From: Glaciimonas sp.
Lineage (GTDB): Bacteria > Pseudomonadota > Gammaproteobacteria > Burkholderiales > Burkholderiaceae
NCBI GenBank assembly: GCA_014377145.1
Contig: JACMQE010000263.1
Location: 1-13,592, forward strand
Reading direction: 5' to 3'
DNA: 13,592 nt
The position numbers and the translations under genes are program-made. This document shows, in pieces, positions 13,299 through 13,592 of the stretch; position 1 is the stretch's first letter; every line of letters begins with the position of its first letter. The notes below the pieces were generated by a model. The model did not search any database and was not told the origin of the DNA. It saw only the letters and a list, made by a program, of their open reading frames with translations.

Positions 13299-13592
13299 GC
13301 AACGCGCGAGCTGATGCCACCGCGTATCCAGTCATTCATCCGGTCATTCTTTGCGGCGGCAGCGGGACTAGGCTCTGGCCCCTGTCAAGGCGGGCGTTTC
13401 CCAAACAGTTCATTCCATTGTTGGGTGACAAATCCTTGCTGCAACTTACCCTTGAGCGGGTAATGCCTTTAGTCGACTCCACGGTAGCAAGCATTACCTG
13501 CGTGTCCTCTGAAGACCACCGATTTCTTCTTGCTGATGTCGCTGAGCATACGGGCGTATCTGTTGGTCAGATTCTGGAGCCACAACCCAAAA
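13295..13592 (+). CDS. manC: Mannose-1-phosphate guanylyltransferase (3' partial)
   Basis: The first 99 codons run off the right edge. After a 15-residue leader the nucleotidyltransferase signature appears: VILCGGSGTRLWPLSRRAFP followed by KQFIPLLGDKSLLQLTLERV, then CVSSEDHRFLLADV. This is the AlgA/WbpW/ManC pattern for making GDP-mannose from GTP and mannose-1-phosphate. Enzymes of this type in Pseudomonas are usually bifunctional, with a C-terminal mannose-6-phosphate isomerase cupin, but that part lies outside the window. GDP-mannose would feed mannose, rhamnose, fucose or mannuronate branches of the polysaccharide. The ATG overlaps the regulator stop (ATGA). Confidence 0.93.
   Translation, partial: MSNARADATAYPVIHPVILCGGSGTRLWPLSRRAFPKQFIPLLGDKSLLQLTLERVMPLVDSTVASITCVSSEDHRFLLADVAEHTGVSVGQILEPQPK

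Overview
The window is the middle of a surface-polysaccharide (O-antigen or exopolysaccharide) biosynthesis locus. Every recognisable gene is on the + strand. It looks gammaproteobacterial and most probably Pseudomonas or a close relative. The reasons are the hisH2-hisF2-wbpG-glycosyltransferase order, which matches the Pseudomonas aeruginosa O5 O-antigen locus, and a MarR-like EPS-associated regulator next to an AlgA/WbpW-type GDP-mannose enzyme. The organism call is an inference from gene content. No 16S or housekeeping gene is present.

Positions 1-3455 hold a sugar-amidination module: a glutaminase (HisH2, 5' end outside the window), an ammonia-channelling HisF2 that has lost one of the two HisF catalytic aspartates, a WbpG/PseA-type N-acetyl sugar amidotransferase, and a GT4-like glycosyltransferase. 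The first three are expected to convert an N-acetyl group on a nucleotide-sugar or lipid-linked sugar into an acetamidino group. Positions 3541-4890 encode a CapK/PaaK-type adenylating enzyme of unknown substrate. Positions 5056-10761 hold the Wzx/Wzy assembly machinery: flippase, a heparinase II/III-like lyase, a polymerase and a short Wzz-like chain-length protein. A second GT4 glycosyltransferase (10763-12100), carrying an in-frame Ser-Thr hexanucleotide repeat, closes this run.

After the largest gap in the window (258 bp) comes a more generic block: rfbC (dTDP-rhamnose pathway), the EPS-associated regulator, and the start of a mannose-1-phosphate guanylyltransferase that runs off the right edge.

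From hisH2 to the second glycosyltransferase most genes touch or overlap (ATGA, TGATG and TTGA junctions), so translational coupling within one long transcript is likely. There is one 85-bp gap before the adenylating enzyme and a 165-bp stretch before wzx that may hold a coupled 58-residue ORF. Base composition is patchy. The 5' part of the heparinase gene is GC-rich, while its 3' part and wzy are AT-rich, as expected of a locus assembled by horizontal exchange.

In the inferred pathway, glycosyltransferases build a lipid-linked repeat containing an amidinated amino sugar and perhaps rhamnose or mannose-derived sugars. Wzx flips it, Wzy and the Wzz-like protein polymerise it, and the lyase may trim or clear polymer. 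The initiating transferase, the sugar-nucleotide synthesis genes for the amidinated sugar, and rfbA, rfbB and rfbD are not in the window. No tRNA, rRNA, CRISPR array, insertion sequence or origin was seen.
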